From assembly GCA_013397435.1 (NCBI GenBank), contig VZRG01000362.1, positions 196,808-260,807 of the forward strand: DNA of 64,000 nt, read 5' to 3'. Positions 10,958 through 23,725 of this stretch are shown piece after piece (positions within the stretch are counted from its first letter, which is position 1; the number at the start of each line of letters is the position of its first letter). This stretch comes from Erythrocercus mccallii. Lineage: Eukaryota; Chordata; Aves; Passeriformes; Dicruridae. The notes beneath the pieces are model-generated. The model was not told where the DNA came from. It made no database searches and saw only the letters and a program-made list of their open reading frames with translations. The translations under genes and the position numbers were made by a program.

Positions 10958-11208
10958 GAGCTGACGGGGATTACTGGCGTCTCCTCAACCCGGGCGAGTA
11001 CGTGGTGGGCGTCAAGGCCGAGGGCTACACGGCCGCCACCAAGACCTGTGAGGTGGGCTACGACATGGGGGCCACCCGCTGCGACTTCACCATCTCCAAG
11101 ACCAACCTGGCCAGGATCAAGGAGATCATGAGGAAGTTTGGGAAGCAGCCGCTGAGCCTGTCGGCGCGGCGGCTGCGGCAGCGGGCGCGGCGGTGGCAGC
11201 GCTGGTAG
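10958..11208 (+). CDS. CPXM2: CPXM2 terminal coding exon: transthyretin-like domain end and basic tail
   Basis: 251 bases complete the split codon and encode 82 further residues before TAG at 11206-11208. Motifs are GDYWRLLNPGEYVVGVKAEG, then YTAATKTCEVGYDMGATRCD, then FTISKTNLARIKEIMRKFGK. The protein ends in an Arg-rich tail (LSARRLRQRARRWQRW). Mammalian CPXM2 also ends in a basic tail after 'FGKQP.SL.ARRL'. An alternative acceptor three bases downstream (caggag|CTGAC) would drop one residue. The upstream acceptor gives the family's usual length. GC and CpG content are much higher than in the flanking introns. Confidence 0.94.
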
Positions 11209-11755
11209 AGCTCGGCTGCCCGACGCTGCTTCTCTCAGCCTGGCTGTAGTCGTAGTGAGAGTTCCGTAGCCCATCTCTTCCTGCCTTTTTCTCTGCACGA
11301 GGCCTTTCTGTTAGTGGAGCTGGATGGGTGCTGGGGTCGGGGGGGGGTGGTTTTCTCATTTTTGGCGGGGAAAAGAAAATCGGAAGCGAAGTTCAAGTCG
11401 AAGCAAAAAGAGCCCCCGGTGGAGGGGAGAGACAGGGAGGATGGAGGAAGGTGTTTTGAGTTGAACTGGAATGAAATGTTTTGCTTGTTGGGTTGTTTAA
11501 TCCTTTGTCAATCTGCTTCCTTTAAAAATTGGAGAGGAAGGATAAAAAGCAACAGCAACAAAAAAGAGGTACTTGTAAAGGAGAAGTGTTCTGAATGAAA
11601 AGCTGAAAAATGCATCTAAAGTATAAAATTGGTATATTTTTGCAACTCAAAAAAGTTTTGACACTCTTTATGTTATATCTCATATGGGAGGAAAAGCTGA
11701 GAGACGACAACTTCTGTTTAATGTGATTAAAACTTGTGTCAAAATTTCTCTCTTT
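11209..11755 (+). other. CPXM2: CPXM2 3' UTR (probable)
   Basis: Sequence following the TAG stop. It is GC-rich for about 200 bases, including a G-rich run near 11336-11347, and then AT-rich. The first plausible poly(A) signal is ATTAAA at 11726-11731, about 520 bases after the stop. An AATAAA at 12301-12306 is a possible alternative distal signal. The exact end cannot be fixed from sequence alone. Confidence 0.45.
11726..11731 (+). promoter_or_regulatory. CPXM2: Candidate CPXM2 poly(A) signal ATTAAA
   Basis: ATTAAA is the second most common vertebrate poly(A) signal and is followed by a GT-containing stretch (acttgtgtc). It is the first such hexamer in a favourable setting after the stop. 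Not verified. Confidence 0.35.
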
Positions 11756-13057
11756 CTCTGAAAGTTCCCCTCTTGATAAGCACTGTATTTCAGGAAAAAA
11801 GCCTGCAGTGAATAACCCACCTTTGCTTTCCTGCTTGGGTTGTTTAGATTTAAGGATGCTTTGTGCTGCCAGAGTTTAATGCCAGGAGTGTTTTCTCCTC
11901 TGGCTTTTTAAGGCTGCGATTCACTCCATGAACTAAACCTGACAAAAAGGATTTGGGATCAGGACCACTGCAGCACTGTGGTGTGGCAGCTCTTCCCTGA
12001 TGTGGAAGAAGGACGTGAACAAAGCTTTTCCTGAGGACACAGCCAGTTGTGTCATGTATGAGAGGAGAGGCTTAGTCACTGAGAGGTGCTTATTTCACAA
12101 ATCCACTGATAACCATCTTTTTTCTTAATTCTTGGCCTGACTTGAAGTGCCTTTTGTGCTCCTGCACACCTCACGCCACTGTCTTCTGGGGCGTGCAAGG
12201 GGTTCTGTGTTCCTCTGCAGGCCTGCTCATCTTGCTGCTGCTTCTCTGGCCTTATGCCTCTTTGGGAGCAGGATTTGTGCTTTACTGTTGGCTTTGGAGT
12301 AATAAAATTGTACTGCAGGACAGGACTGAGGTTCAGGAGAGATGCAGAGCGCGTCTGGGAAAGAATCAGCACTGGGCAAAGTGCCAGCTGATGAAAATAC
12401 AACTCTGCTCCATTAGCTTCAATGTTATGACCTAAATTATACCTAAAAAATCAGGGTCAGCTGCATGATTTTAGCCAGTCTGTGGCTAAATAAGCATCTC
12501 TCAACACGCTTGGTAGCAGACTGCAACATACTCTTCCAAATGCAATTCTGTTTCAAACATTTCAATTGCTATTTACAGTTTTTGCCAGTTTGCTAGGATT
12601 CTCGGAGAAGATGTTCAGCAAAATATCATTGAAACTGAGGAAAAAAAATAAAGCATGAGCAGAAAAGTTACTGTAAAAATACCATGTGCCATCTGTATTA
12701 ATTATTTTTTTATTGTCAAGGAATGTAGGAAACACATAAAAGGTAAAAGACTGCAGAATGAAAAACATAATCATGTTTTGATGATCAATCTTGCATAGTA
12801 GATAATCACGTTCTTAAATTTCCTTAGGCAATTTCAGCCCATGCTAGTTCTGCAGATACCATTAAATAACAGCAAAGGCTCCAATAAAACAGAAGAGTGC
12901 ACTTTGAATTCTGTGTGACTGAAATGATGGAACACCTCCAAGTCAGTATCACTTCAATTAAGGAATAGAAGTAAACAACTCATCCAACCATTCCATCATG
13001 TGGAATTACATTTTACTAATTTCCCCCTCTTTACCACCCTTACAGCATCCTGTATGC

Positions 13058-13081
13058 CATATATATATACATATATATATA
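13058..13081. repeat. (TA)n microsatellite
   Basis: Alternating AT broken once by 'ac', about 24 bases, in intergenic DNA. Confidence 0.85.
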
Positions 13082-14630
13082 TTTGTATAGCAAATGTAAC
13101 TGCAGTTTGTCAAGAAGGGATATTTTTTTCCTTGAGAGGTGAGAAGAGATTAGTGATTTCTTTGTGCAGGTAACAAAGTGAAATAATTTTGGAATATGGA
13201 GTAATGACAGCAGATAATTTGTTTGCAGTTGAATTTGTCTTGTTCACTGGCATATGCAGATTTTATGACCATCATGATAGATCAAGAGCACATGAGATTT
13301 TTTTGGGTTATGAATGCAGTTTTTTTGGGTGGATTCTCTCTGGAGTCCTACAAAGTCATCTTGCAGGGTGGTTGGAATGCACTGGCAAAAGTGGAACAAA
13401 ATAGCCAAATTTAACTGGGATTGAAAGTGGAAACCACTGGTTTAGTCCTGGCAGGTGGGTTCTTTCTACCTTGAGAGAATGGTGTGAGAGTTTAAACTTT
13501 AGAAACCTTGAGGTTCCTGTGCTTTGTTCTCAGATGAGGTTCTTTCTATGAGCAGTTATTTTTCATTTGATAACAAGAAATGGATTTGATGGGGAATGCT
13601 TGGACATCTGTTAGCTAAGGCTGGATGGACTGTGATTGCTGAAGGCCTCAGGTGCTGGGGACAGTGGCTTTGGTGTTCTTTCCTGGCTGTCACTAGTGCT
13701 TACACAAGTTTGGGCACAGCAGAACTGGGACTAATGCAGGTGACCTTACTCCATTTTAGTCCAGGCATTCCTAAATAAATGGCCTAATAGCTGTCAAGTG
13801 GACTTGTCTGTGTAATTATTTTCTGATTGTCCAGCACTGGAAAACACTCCAGGCTCCAAGGAATTTTACCAGGACTATCAGATGTGTGAATATCTGGTGC
13901 TGAGATGTTTATGCCTGCCCTGGATGTAATGAGATCAAACTGATGTGTGCCCTGTTTACTGCTGTAGTTATGGACTTGGGAGTTAAAATGTTCCTTTCCT
14001 TTGAAATACACAGCACCATTATTTAAGCCTCAGACACATCCAAACCACAAACCAGTAAATCTGGATACCAGTGTTTTCTATTTATCTGCCTTTTCCACCT
14101 CTTTAGAACAGGTAATTTTTTTCTAAAGTCTGTGCTTTAAGTCTCTTTTTCTTTCAGTGTTGTAGGAGAACAGACAGCCCTGCAGAGATGCCAAGAAATA
14201 AAACTTGAGGGTGGATTCAGCCCTTTTGTAATTACAGATCCATTTGAACAGCTGTAGCAGCTCTCTTATGTGAGAACTTTGCTAGATCTTGATCATCCCT
14301 GATATAAAAGAGAAAAATACAATCCCTTCCAAGTAATAAGAAATTCAGCTGCACAACCTCACCCACACAGGAAAGGTTAAACAAATGAAAGGTTAAAACA
14401 GGAGATACTCCACTCTGCTTGATAATACCAACCATCAGTCATCTGCTCCCATGCAGAGCCCTGACAATCGTAAAACACAGTGGGAGCTGCCTGGTTTCTC
14501 CTTAACTGTCCCTGTCAGGTTATCCAGCTGTTCATTTTTATTGGTTTAATTATCAGCTGGGTTTTTCTCATCCAGCCTGATAACTACAAGTGCAGTAACC
14601 TCTCAAAGACAGCTCGCAGTACCTGCAAAT

Positions 14631-14768
14631 CCCAGACTCGTTTGGGTTGGGAGGGACCTTAAAATCCATCTCATTCCACCTCTGCCATGGGCAGGGACAC
14701 CTTCCACTATCTCAGGCTGCTCCAAGCCCCAGTGTCCAACCTGGCCTTGGACACTTCCAGGGATGGGT
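14631..14768 (-). mobile_element. CR1 LINE 3'-end fragment
   Basis: + strand text 'cgtttgggttgggagggacc', then 'gccatgggcagggacacctt' and 'caggctgctccaagcccc', is the reverse complement of a CR1 3' end. Confidence 0.9.
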
Positions 14769-17700
14769 GAATCAGGTCGGGAATTTACAGAAATGATATC
14801 TGCTTACCCACGTTGGTATAAATGCGGTGTCATTTGGTGATCTCTGATCCAAGCTTAATTTGCTGGCAGCAGAAGAGATTTAGGAATATCTGAGTGTGGC
14901 TTTTACCAGGAGGTTGAGCTCTGTGTGGGTAAAACACTGATGAAAATGAATGTGAATAAAATCATTGTCTATGCTAGTTAGCAAATACATTTTTTTTCAT
15001 TGGATATTTTAAACCTGTCACGTATTTTCAGCTGCTGTCACCATCTACTTTCCCTTCTCTTGTCCACATATAGTTGTGGGTTTTTTCCTCTAACTTCAGC
15101 TCATTATTTTCACGAAATTTGGGACATCTCCCCGAAGTGTGGATTTCAGCAGTGAGTGACAGTGACCCAGCCAGATTTCCTTGTCTCTTTTATCACATTG
15201 TGGCAGGTGCCTGACATTTATGAGAAACACCAAAGCAGGGATGAACTCGAAACAGAACACAAGTGGATTCACACCAATGCCTTCCACTCGTTAACCTTTA
15301 AAAACTGGCATCAGGTACCTCTGCTGTGGGTCTGAAAAAGCCCAGCTTTGGAGCTTTTTTTACCTTTTTTGTAACCAGGTTCTGAGTGAATTTAGGCAGC
15401 AGCCCTAAGCCTGAAGGGGAAGTGTACAAGCACAGACAAATTGTATGAATTGCAGTGGCATCACCTCCTGCTGCAGGACAAACAGCTCTGTGCACACCTT
15501 GCAACCCTCCAGCCAGAGCCCAGGGAAGCTCTGCTGCTTCACACTCACTGGGGACACAACTTTTCAAAGCATTTTTCCTCTCCTACTGCAGCAGTTGCAC
15601 ACGTGGAGAAAGAATCAGCGATTTTTACAGTTGATTTCATGGGTATCTTTAGGGCCACTTTTGCCTGTGCTGCTTTGTGTTATCATAGGGACAAACAGGA
15701 TTTTTGGCTCTTTCCAGTCCTTGATAAACAGCTATGAACCCTTTTGGCTTCAGAAGGTTTAGTGGTTTTTTTCTGATACCTCCTTAATATTCCAAGTTTA
15801 AATCATATCTGTACATTTAATCTGAAGAGTTTACTGTGATCTTTGATTTCTTTTTGAAGGTCATTAAGCTTCAGATGGCATTTTTGTGTTTCACTGCAAT
15901 GTTGTATGGTTTTTTAGCAGAAGAATTTACATTCAATGAAGCCATCACAGTGAACGCAATCTTGTCACTAAATAACCATTCTCTGCCATCTTCCATTGGT
16001 AAAATCAACATTTTTCAGCATCCATAGTCACTTTGTAGCTAGGTGAGATTTACAAATCCACTAAGTCCACACTGAGATTTGCAGGACGGTTTGTTGATCT
16101 CTTTGTGACTTTTCTGTCCTCTCAACCTGACCAGAGACTCAATTTGATTTTGATGGAGATTACATTTCTATTAAAATTTTAAACATTGCTCACACGCTCG
16201 TGATCTGCTCCTTGGGCAGATAAAGGATATTTTTATACATTTCACAAATTTCAGAGGGAACGTATTGACTCAACAATTTTTGGTGCAACGTTTCAACTTA
16301 GTATGTAAATGAGTGTTTTCATCAGTAAAAAATGACAACACTTGGATTTTTGACAGCTTGTAAAAACCTCCAGGCAGTGAACACAAAGGTACTTTACAGG
16401 TGTTTGGTTTTGATACTTAAATCTGCCTTTTCAGGTGTTGGGGTGCCTTTGTTCACCTGCTGGGGTGTCACACTCAGAGATGTTAAATCCACCTTCCCCT
16501 CGCTGGTGTTTGGTGATTTCCACAGGCTGGATGAACCAACATCCCGCAGTTTCCTGCTCTTTACTAAACTGATCTTCAGACCCCTCTCAAGCACTTGCCT
16601 CTCCCAGGGGAAGGTCCCTGCAGCATGGCTGGAGTGCCAGAATCCCACCTGGAGAGAACATCTGGATTTTCATGTCACAGCAGCACTTGAAACTGTTTTT
16701 TTCTCCACCAAAACACTACAAAAGAGCCTTGCCCTGTGTATTCTGAAATACTGGTGGTGTTTAGAGAAAACAGTAACAATTCCCACCTATTATGATGCTA
16801 AGTAATCTCAACCACCTGATAGTTTAATTATTCTGGTCATTAACTCTCTCCCTTAATTTGCAGCAGCTGCTTTCTGAAATTCAATACATCACTTATGTCA
16901 ACAGCACAATCGTTCTTATTAACTCTGCTGTCCCAAAAGCAACAAAAAAGAGCATTCAGAGTAAACTGTCATTTAAAGATTAAATATTCATCCAGCCTTA
17001 TTGTCAGCAAGTAAAAATATGAAAAATGGAATTACTTTTTGTGGTTTAGATGGGACAGAAATTCAATACCTGGGTTAATAAGGAGCAACGGCAGCACAAT
17101 CTCACTTAACCAGACCAGGGGGATTTAAATCTGAGATTTTACCACAAGGATCTGGGGCTGGTTCCATGGCCTCAGTGTAAGAAGTGTTAAAATCACTTTG
17201 CTGTTTATTACAGTTCTGTGAGCCCTGGAACTCACACGTGAATGGAATAATTCGTTTGGGTTGGCCAAGCTCTGGCTCAGCTCAGGGATCATCCCCTGAC
17301 TCCAAGGTTGTCCTCACAAGCAGAACAGGTGAATTTACAGAATAACTGGGAGAGAAGTGGGAAGTGAAGGGAAAAAAAGATTCTGTTTCTATGATCTACC
17401 CTGTCGTTATTTTTCTACATTTGGCTAATGAAGGGCAGCTGGAGCCACTGTAATGAACATAATGATTTCTGGGAACGTTCAAACCCCAATGATTGCACTG
17501 GAGGACCAAGACCATCCATCAACAGCTCCACCAGAGAGACATAAGCTGTTAAATCTCTTTACTCAGTTCAGTTCTAAATGGCTTTGCTACTGTTGGTTGC
17601 TATAGGGTTGTTTTTAAATAGTAAAACAAATGCTTTGAGTGTTAGTAGATATTTATCTGCTTTTACTTGCACACTTTCTGTGACTTTTGCCCCAAAAAGG

Positions 17701-18930
17701 TCATCAAGGACCGGTTTGATGACTCTGAGTCACTGTAAATTTGGGTACTGCTGGTCCTGATACCAACAGCACCCTCAGCAGTGTGTGCAGAACGTGCCTG
17801 ATTTGGAGAAAACCCAGCATTTTAAAATTGGTTTCTCACTAATGAAAGTGTCCATAGAAATGAATTGCTGATTTCCATCTCAGCTTCAGGAGTAATGTCT
17901 CATTCCTAAAGCAGAGCAAGTCTCCAGAGGGTGCTTTTCAGATTAGCACAGTCTTTAGATGTATTATTAAGACCCTGACTGCTGCATGATTGATTTAATA
18001 GAAATATAAATCAATAGAGATCTCATCCCTGTCTTCTGCAGGGAACGTGGTAGATGTTTGGGAAATGAGACCAGAAAAAGTGGGAGATTGGGGTGGGAGA
18101 AACAGAACCTCTGTTACAGAGGGAAAACTGAAGGATGGAAAAGAAGATTCCAGATGAAATTTCCTACTCCCCTATTTTTCCTGAATAAATTTGCTTTTCC
18201 CTGAGTTTTCAGATAGTCCTTGTTCCTGAAGCAGCCACTGAGGTGAACAACAAAGGACATCAGGAGTGGTGGCAGTTCCAGATTACCAGTCCAAGCCAGA
18301 GTGCAGAAGCAGATGGTGGCAAATTATATTTCAGCAAATGCTGATAACCGGTTTATCACAGAACAGAAAATTACTCTGACATTTGGGATCTGGCAGAAAA
18401 CTCAGTGGATATTTTTCACACCAAAGGACCTCAACGCTGATGAAAGCCCAGGGTAGGAAATGGGATGGTCAGAGCAGCATTCCATCAATGAGTTTGTGAT
18501 TGGACAAATCAACTGTTGATTGAAATGTTGAGGATGTTGAAATCAGCCATTTCCAACTGAAAATAAAATAAATACCTGTTATTAGAAAGAAAAATATGAG
18601 CTATGGAGGGGGAGGACACAGCAAATCAGGGTGTTGAAAATGAAGTAGAAATTAATCTCGGTGACCCACACCAGCAGTGGGGTTTGTGTTTGTGTGGACA
18701 CACAAAAAATGAGGAGGGCAGGCAGCCCTCAGGGGGCTCCAGCACTGCAGAACTGCCAGTTGTTCCACATTAGAAACCCCAAATTGTACAAACGCAGCCT
18801 CAATATAGTAACAATCAGAGTGTGGGAGTCCCCGGTGTTTATCAGCTTCCCTGATTGCATCTCCTCCAATTTCAGTGAGCCTAAGAACTCAGGATGTGAA
18901 ACAGTGGTTATAACATCCCTCCCACCATCC

Positions 18931-18980
18931 AAAAAAAAAGAAAAAAAAAAAAAGGAGAAAGAAAATAAGCAAAATAAAAG
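18931..18980 (+). repeat. A-rich tract
   Basis: Runs of nine and thirteen A with interspersed G/C, then aaaataagcaaaataaaag. It could be the decayed tail of a retrocopy, but no parent sequence is recognised upstream. Confidence 0.7.
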
Positions 18981-19318
18981 CTCCACCCTGCTGATGAAAC
19001 CCCAGAGTCTCCTGTGACTTGTGTATCTGAAAATGCTACTTAGAAATATTTGGGAATTTGGCCACAGCTCATGTCAGGTTGTAAAGAGACTTTAGAGAGG
19101 AAACAATAGATTCTTCCTCATCAGTATCCCAAAGCTTGCCAAGGGTTACTCTTGGTCTGATTCCCACTGGGAAGGTAGGAGGATTTTCTGCATCAAAGTT
19201 CATCATCCATCCATACCTGGATGTTTATAAAGGTCCAGCACATTGTGAGTGCTGCAGGAAACAAACTACTAATAAAAATGGAATTTGAGCTATCTTCTTA
19301 AATTGATGGAGCCTTTCA

Positions 19319-19862
19319 TGTCATTGAATTGTTCAGGCTGGAAAAGCCCCCTAAGATCTCTGAGTCCAACCATTCCTCCTGCCAGGCCATGTCCCCAAGT
19401 CACACATCTACAGAGGCTTTAAATCCCTCCAGGGATGGGGACTCCAGCACTGCCCCGGGCAGCTGTGCCACGGCTGGACAAACCTTTCCATGAAGGAATT
19501 TTCCCAAATATTCACCCTGCCCCTTCCCTGGCCCAGCCTGAGGTCGTTCCCTCTGCTCCTGTCCCTGTTCCCTGGGAGCAGAGCCCGAACCCCCCGGCTG
19601 TCCCCTCCTGGCAGGGAGTTGTGCAGAGCCACAAGGGCCCCCCTGAGCCTCCTTTGCTCCAGGCTGAGCCCCTTCCCAGCTCCCTCAGCCCCTCCTGGGG
19701 CTCCAGACCTTTTCCCAGCTCTGTTCCCTGCCCTGGACACGCTCCAGCCCCTTAATGTCTCTCTTGTCATGAAGGAGCCAGAGCTGGACACAGGATTTGA
19801 GGTTCCTCAGCAGTTCCAGCAGAGGGGACAGGCACTGCCCTGGTCCTGTGGCCACAGCAGGG
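19319..19862 (-). mobile_element. Longer CR1 LINE fragment (~540 bp)
   Basis: Reading + strand it begins with a degenerate CR1 3' end ('gttcaggctggaaaagcccc') and continues through 'ctccagggatggggactcca', 'gtgccacggctggacaaacc', 'ccccttcccagctccctcag' and 'gagccagagctggacacagg'. The last of these lies well inside the CR1 3' region. It is the longest CR1 copy in the window. The overlapping reading frames (19408-19885) are CR1-derived and not genes. Confidence 0.88.
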
Positions 19863-22036
19863 ACAATAAATACATTTTTTTTTAATGGTTTAATACCTCA
19901 GTGCTCTGTCCAGAGAGCCCCTGGCTAACAGTGAGCCTGCTGCTGTGGCACCGCTGCTGAAGAAGGCTCTGTGAACACATGAATTATTGATGGTAGGAAC
20001 TCTGATAACCTCCTGAAGATCAGGCATTGCCACCAGCCCGAAGGTGCTCCTTACAAAGTGCCCCGTGGCATTTCAGCCACCATTTGTCACATCAGCTCTC
20101 TCCAAACCGCAGCGCTGGTGCCCCTCTAGCCCAAACCCCCTGAAATACCTTCAGTGACTCAGCAGCTCTGTGACCCTTCAGACAGGCAGGGGGGCAATCC
20201 GTAAGCAAACAGACCCAAATTCAATCAGCTGCTGACAACAAATGATTTGAACATCTCTGTGTGTGCAGTTGAAGCAGATCATCTTCACGTGAAAAGGATG
20301 GCAAGCACGGAAATCACTTTAATGGGATGATTAAGAGCCGGGGGCTCCTGGGGAAAGCAGCGCAGCAGCGTGTGCACCTGCATCCATTAAAAGGAGTAAA
20401 ATATAGGCAATAACAAGCTGCAACTTGCCAGCCCATCTGCGGGGTATGGGAAGAGCTGGGGGGACCTGGGCTGCACAGGGAAAAGAGAAAATGCAATGTA
20501 AGGCAGCCTGGGGTGGGGTAAGGAAACTCGCATGGGGCCACACTGGATGTTTGTCTCCCTCCTAAAAATCGATGGAGATTTTGGAATCTGGGTTATGGAG
20601 GAAGCAAAAGTAAAATTAGAAAGGCACAGGTAGTATCTGTGTCACCTAATCAAGTCAATCTACTCTGCTCATTTTTGGCATAACAAGAACATGCCTCAGT
20701 CCCCGGAAGAAGTCTGTGCTGGCCAAAAAAATAGAGAAGAAAACAATCCAAAGTAACTACAAGTTCTTTTGAGATGATCTCACTGCCTATGTATATTCAT
20801 TGTTTGCAGAAATATTCTTCCAGTCCTCTTGACGTGGAAGAATTGGAAATTATAATTACAAAATACTAATATCTTCTATAAAATTAATTGACCAATTTTT
20901 CACAGGTAATAGATTTTATTGCCTTTGTAGTATTCCTTTGGAGGAACATGTTTGTAAAGCCCTTACATATTTATAGGTGCCACAAATATAAAAGTATATA
21001 AATATGAAAAAATGCATAGATATATATTCCCTTCCTCTTCTTTCTTTTGCATTGCAAAGAAGGGACAAAGTAGGAGGAAAGAATATCTGAAACAAAGCAA
21101 CCCAGGCTGCAGTAGCTGTGTTGAGGCTGCCAAGGTCACAGGAGGAGATGATGTTTTATGTGACAAATAGCAACACTAATGTGAGTTTATTGACGAGCAC
21201 AATGGCAGAGATGGCCAGGAGAGCGAGGTACAGGCCCTGCAGCACACAGAAACTGATAAAGTGATTTCTCAGCTAATAAAGGATGCTGGGATGTCCCTCC
21301 TGGATTGGGTCTATGTCCTTGAATTATCAGGCAGTGTTGCAGCCATGAGGCAGCACTTCTTTACATGGAACATCTACCTGCTGCTAAACACACCATTATT
21401 TAGGGAATGGCGTGAGTTCATCATCATTTACATTTTCCTTTAGATTCAGATACCATCTGCTGCTCTGTTTGCTTTTGCCTAATGTCACAGTCATAAGCAT
21501 GTAATTACCATACTCCTACTCATTTTTTTTTCATGTTCTTATTCATCTCAAGCTTAATTTCAGTCAGTTTTTGTCCTTAGCTTTCTTAAACCCTGCAATT
21601 ATTAGAAGACAGTTAATGGGATCAACAGCAGTGTTTCATGCTGCAAGGATAAATTTTGAAATGGATTAAATGAGGACAGATGACAAAGCACTGAAAGCAA
21701 TCTTTAGATCAGAAAAAATGGAAGGAAAAAGTAGCCTTGTAAAAACTAACAAATGATGACTTTGTATGTATTAAAAATTCTAAATCTCAGGGTTTTTCCT
21801 CATAGTGGTAAAACACGAACTTGCAACCCTGAGAAAGTGCAGGCCTTCGTAAAAATTAATGGAGGAAAGTGCAGCTCTGGCTCTACCCTTCTGTCCAAGC
21901 TCAGAAAAAACTCAACATGGATCAGTTCTGGCCCTCAGAGTCCTGCCAGGTTTGCTGTTTGTTTCTGGGTTATTCTGCAGCTGAAGGGGGGCATTACAGA
22001 AGAGAGGGAGGGGGACATTGCATGCGGGCAGCTGGT

Positions 22037-22056
22037 GACAGGACAAGGGGCAATGG
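22037..22056 (+). mobile_element. Short CR1 piece in opposite orientation to its neighbour
   Basis: The text gacaggacaaggggcaatgg is the + strand form of a CR1 segment. About 75 bases downstream the same segment appears inverted (agccattccttgtgtcctgt) inside the next CR1 fragment. Confidence 0.6.
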
Positions 22057-22069
22057 TTATTCCCTGACA

Positions 22070-22312
22070 CCACCCTCCCAGGGAACAATTCCTGCCCAAT
22101 CTCCCATCCAGCCCTGCCCTCTGGCAGCTTAAAGCCATTCCTTGTGTCCTGTCCCTCCATCCCTTGTCCCCAGTCCCTCTCCAGCTCTCCTGGATCCTCT
22201 TCAGGCTCTGCCAGGGGCTCTGAGCTCTCCCGGGAGCCTTCTCCTCTCCAGGTGAGCACCCCCAGCTCTCCCAGCTTGTCCCCGAGCAGAGGGGCTCCAT
22301 CCCTCTGATCAA
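22070..22312 (-). mobile_element. CR1 LINE fragment
   Basis: + strand text 'gggaacaattcctgcccaat', 'cagtccctctccagctctcc', 'gggagccttctcctctccag' and 'gctccatccctctgatcaa' is the reverse complement of an internal part of the CR1 3' region. The 3' terminus is missing. Confidence 0.85.
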
Positions 22313-23636
22313 AATGGATATTTCCGTGATGTTTGCACAGCGTGTTCCCATTGCAAAAAGATCTGTGCAACCACACAAGGGGATGGAGTGTCACTTCAGG
22401 TCAGCTGCTTGTAGTCAAATATCCCAGAAGCCGCTAAATGGCTCCCACCCTTTTCCTTTTCAGAGTCCTCTTAGGCTCCTGGTGCTGTGCTGAGATTTGC
22501 TGTGCTGCTCCAGTGTCAGGGGCCAGAGGGGCTCTGAGCTCTTCGTTTTGTCGTGGGGCTCCTGCAGCTCTGGCTGGGCTCCTCTTCCACACTGCAGGTG
22601 CTACTAATTACAAAGAATTCAAACAAATATTTGCACTGTTTGAGGTGCCTTGCCACACTGGGAATGTGCCTGCTCTCTTGCTGGAATTGCAGCCTCTTTC
22701 CTCCTAAAGCCAGGCCAGCAGGAGGCTTTTAACTTGGTTCTAGCATGATGGTGGCAAAAGAAAAAAAGTTATGTAATGATATGGATGGCAAGTCCTTTGA
22801 AACTACGCTTCCTTGCATTTTCCAGGGTAATTATTCTGTCTCTGCTAAATCTCCAGGCGAAACTTTCCAGGAATTAATATTCCTTTGTATTTGCCTTTGT
22901 ACTGTGAAAGACAATATTTAGGTCCTTCCTAAGGGATGAAAAAAAAAAAGCTGTAATGGAGACCAGAGCAAAATAAAACCTCCCACAGATTCAGAGAGGG
23001 AGCAGCATCCCAGAATGTCTCACATGGTGTTAGCAGCTTCCCTTTGCTGTTTGTTTGAGCCTGGAGCCCAGGATGGAGCTGGGATTCTGGGAAATGTCTC
23101 TCCCCACATGTGAGAACATGATTGTTGTGCTGAGGTTTGCACAGCCAGCTTCTCCTTTCAAAAATAACAGTGAAATATTTTCGTTCGGAGCCTGATTTTG
23201 TGCCTTGCTCTCAGTACAAATTAAAGGTGGCTACAGGCTGAATGTGAACAAATGATTTACCTCACCCAGCCCTGTCACCCTTTGTGAGAGCAGGGTGTTA
23301 ATGTGTGGAGACTCCTGCTGAAGTGTGCCTGGCAGGGAGGTGGGGCATGCACAGAGAAAAGTGGGGAAAATAGTTATTTAAAATAATGGGGGGAAGCGGG
23401 AATAAAAGATGCAGCAGAAAGTAATCGTGTTGGTTAAATCAAAAATTATTTGATGTCTGAGAATTTTCAGCTCTTCTGGGATCTCTTCTGCTTTTCTACA
23501 GTGGAGATTTAACACCTGTATGGGAAGCAAAAGAGCCCTTAAGAGGCCTGATCTGTGCACTGGAGTGGAATTTAGTCTTCAGCTCAAATCTCTGTCTGGA
23601 GACCACAGGGGGAAGACTGGAAATGCTGCTCATTCC

Positions 23637-23725
23637 AGGGAGTGGAAGGTGTCTGTCTATGGCAGAGGGTGTGGAATGAGAAAACCTTTAAGGTCCATTC
23701 CAATCCAAACTATTCTGTGATTCTC
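23637..23725 (+). mobile_element. CR1 LINE 3'-end fragment
   Basis: It contains 'agtggaaggtgtctgtctat' and 'ctttaaggtccattccaatc', and ends 'ctattctgtgattct'. It is a degenerate CR1 3' terminus. Confidence 0.8.

Noticed and set aside
17240..17330. Possible CR1 start 'aattcgtttgggttggccaa'
   Set aside because: Only about 15 bases resemble CR1 and the continuation does not match.
19408..19885. Overlapping 106-131 codon frames on both strands
   Set aside because: All lie on a CR1 fragment and its immediate flank.
21912..22394. 160-codon - strand frame
   Set aside because: It lies on CR1-derived sequence; no family resemblance to host proteins.
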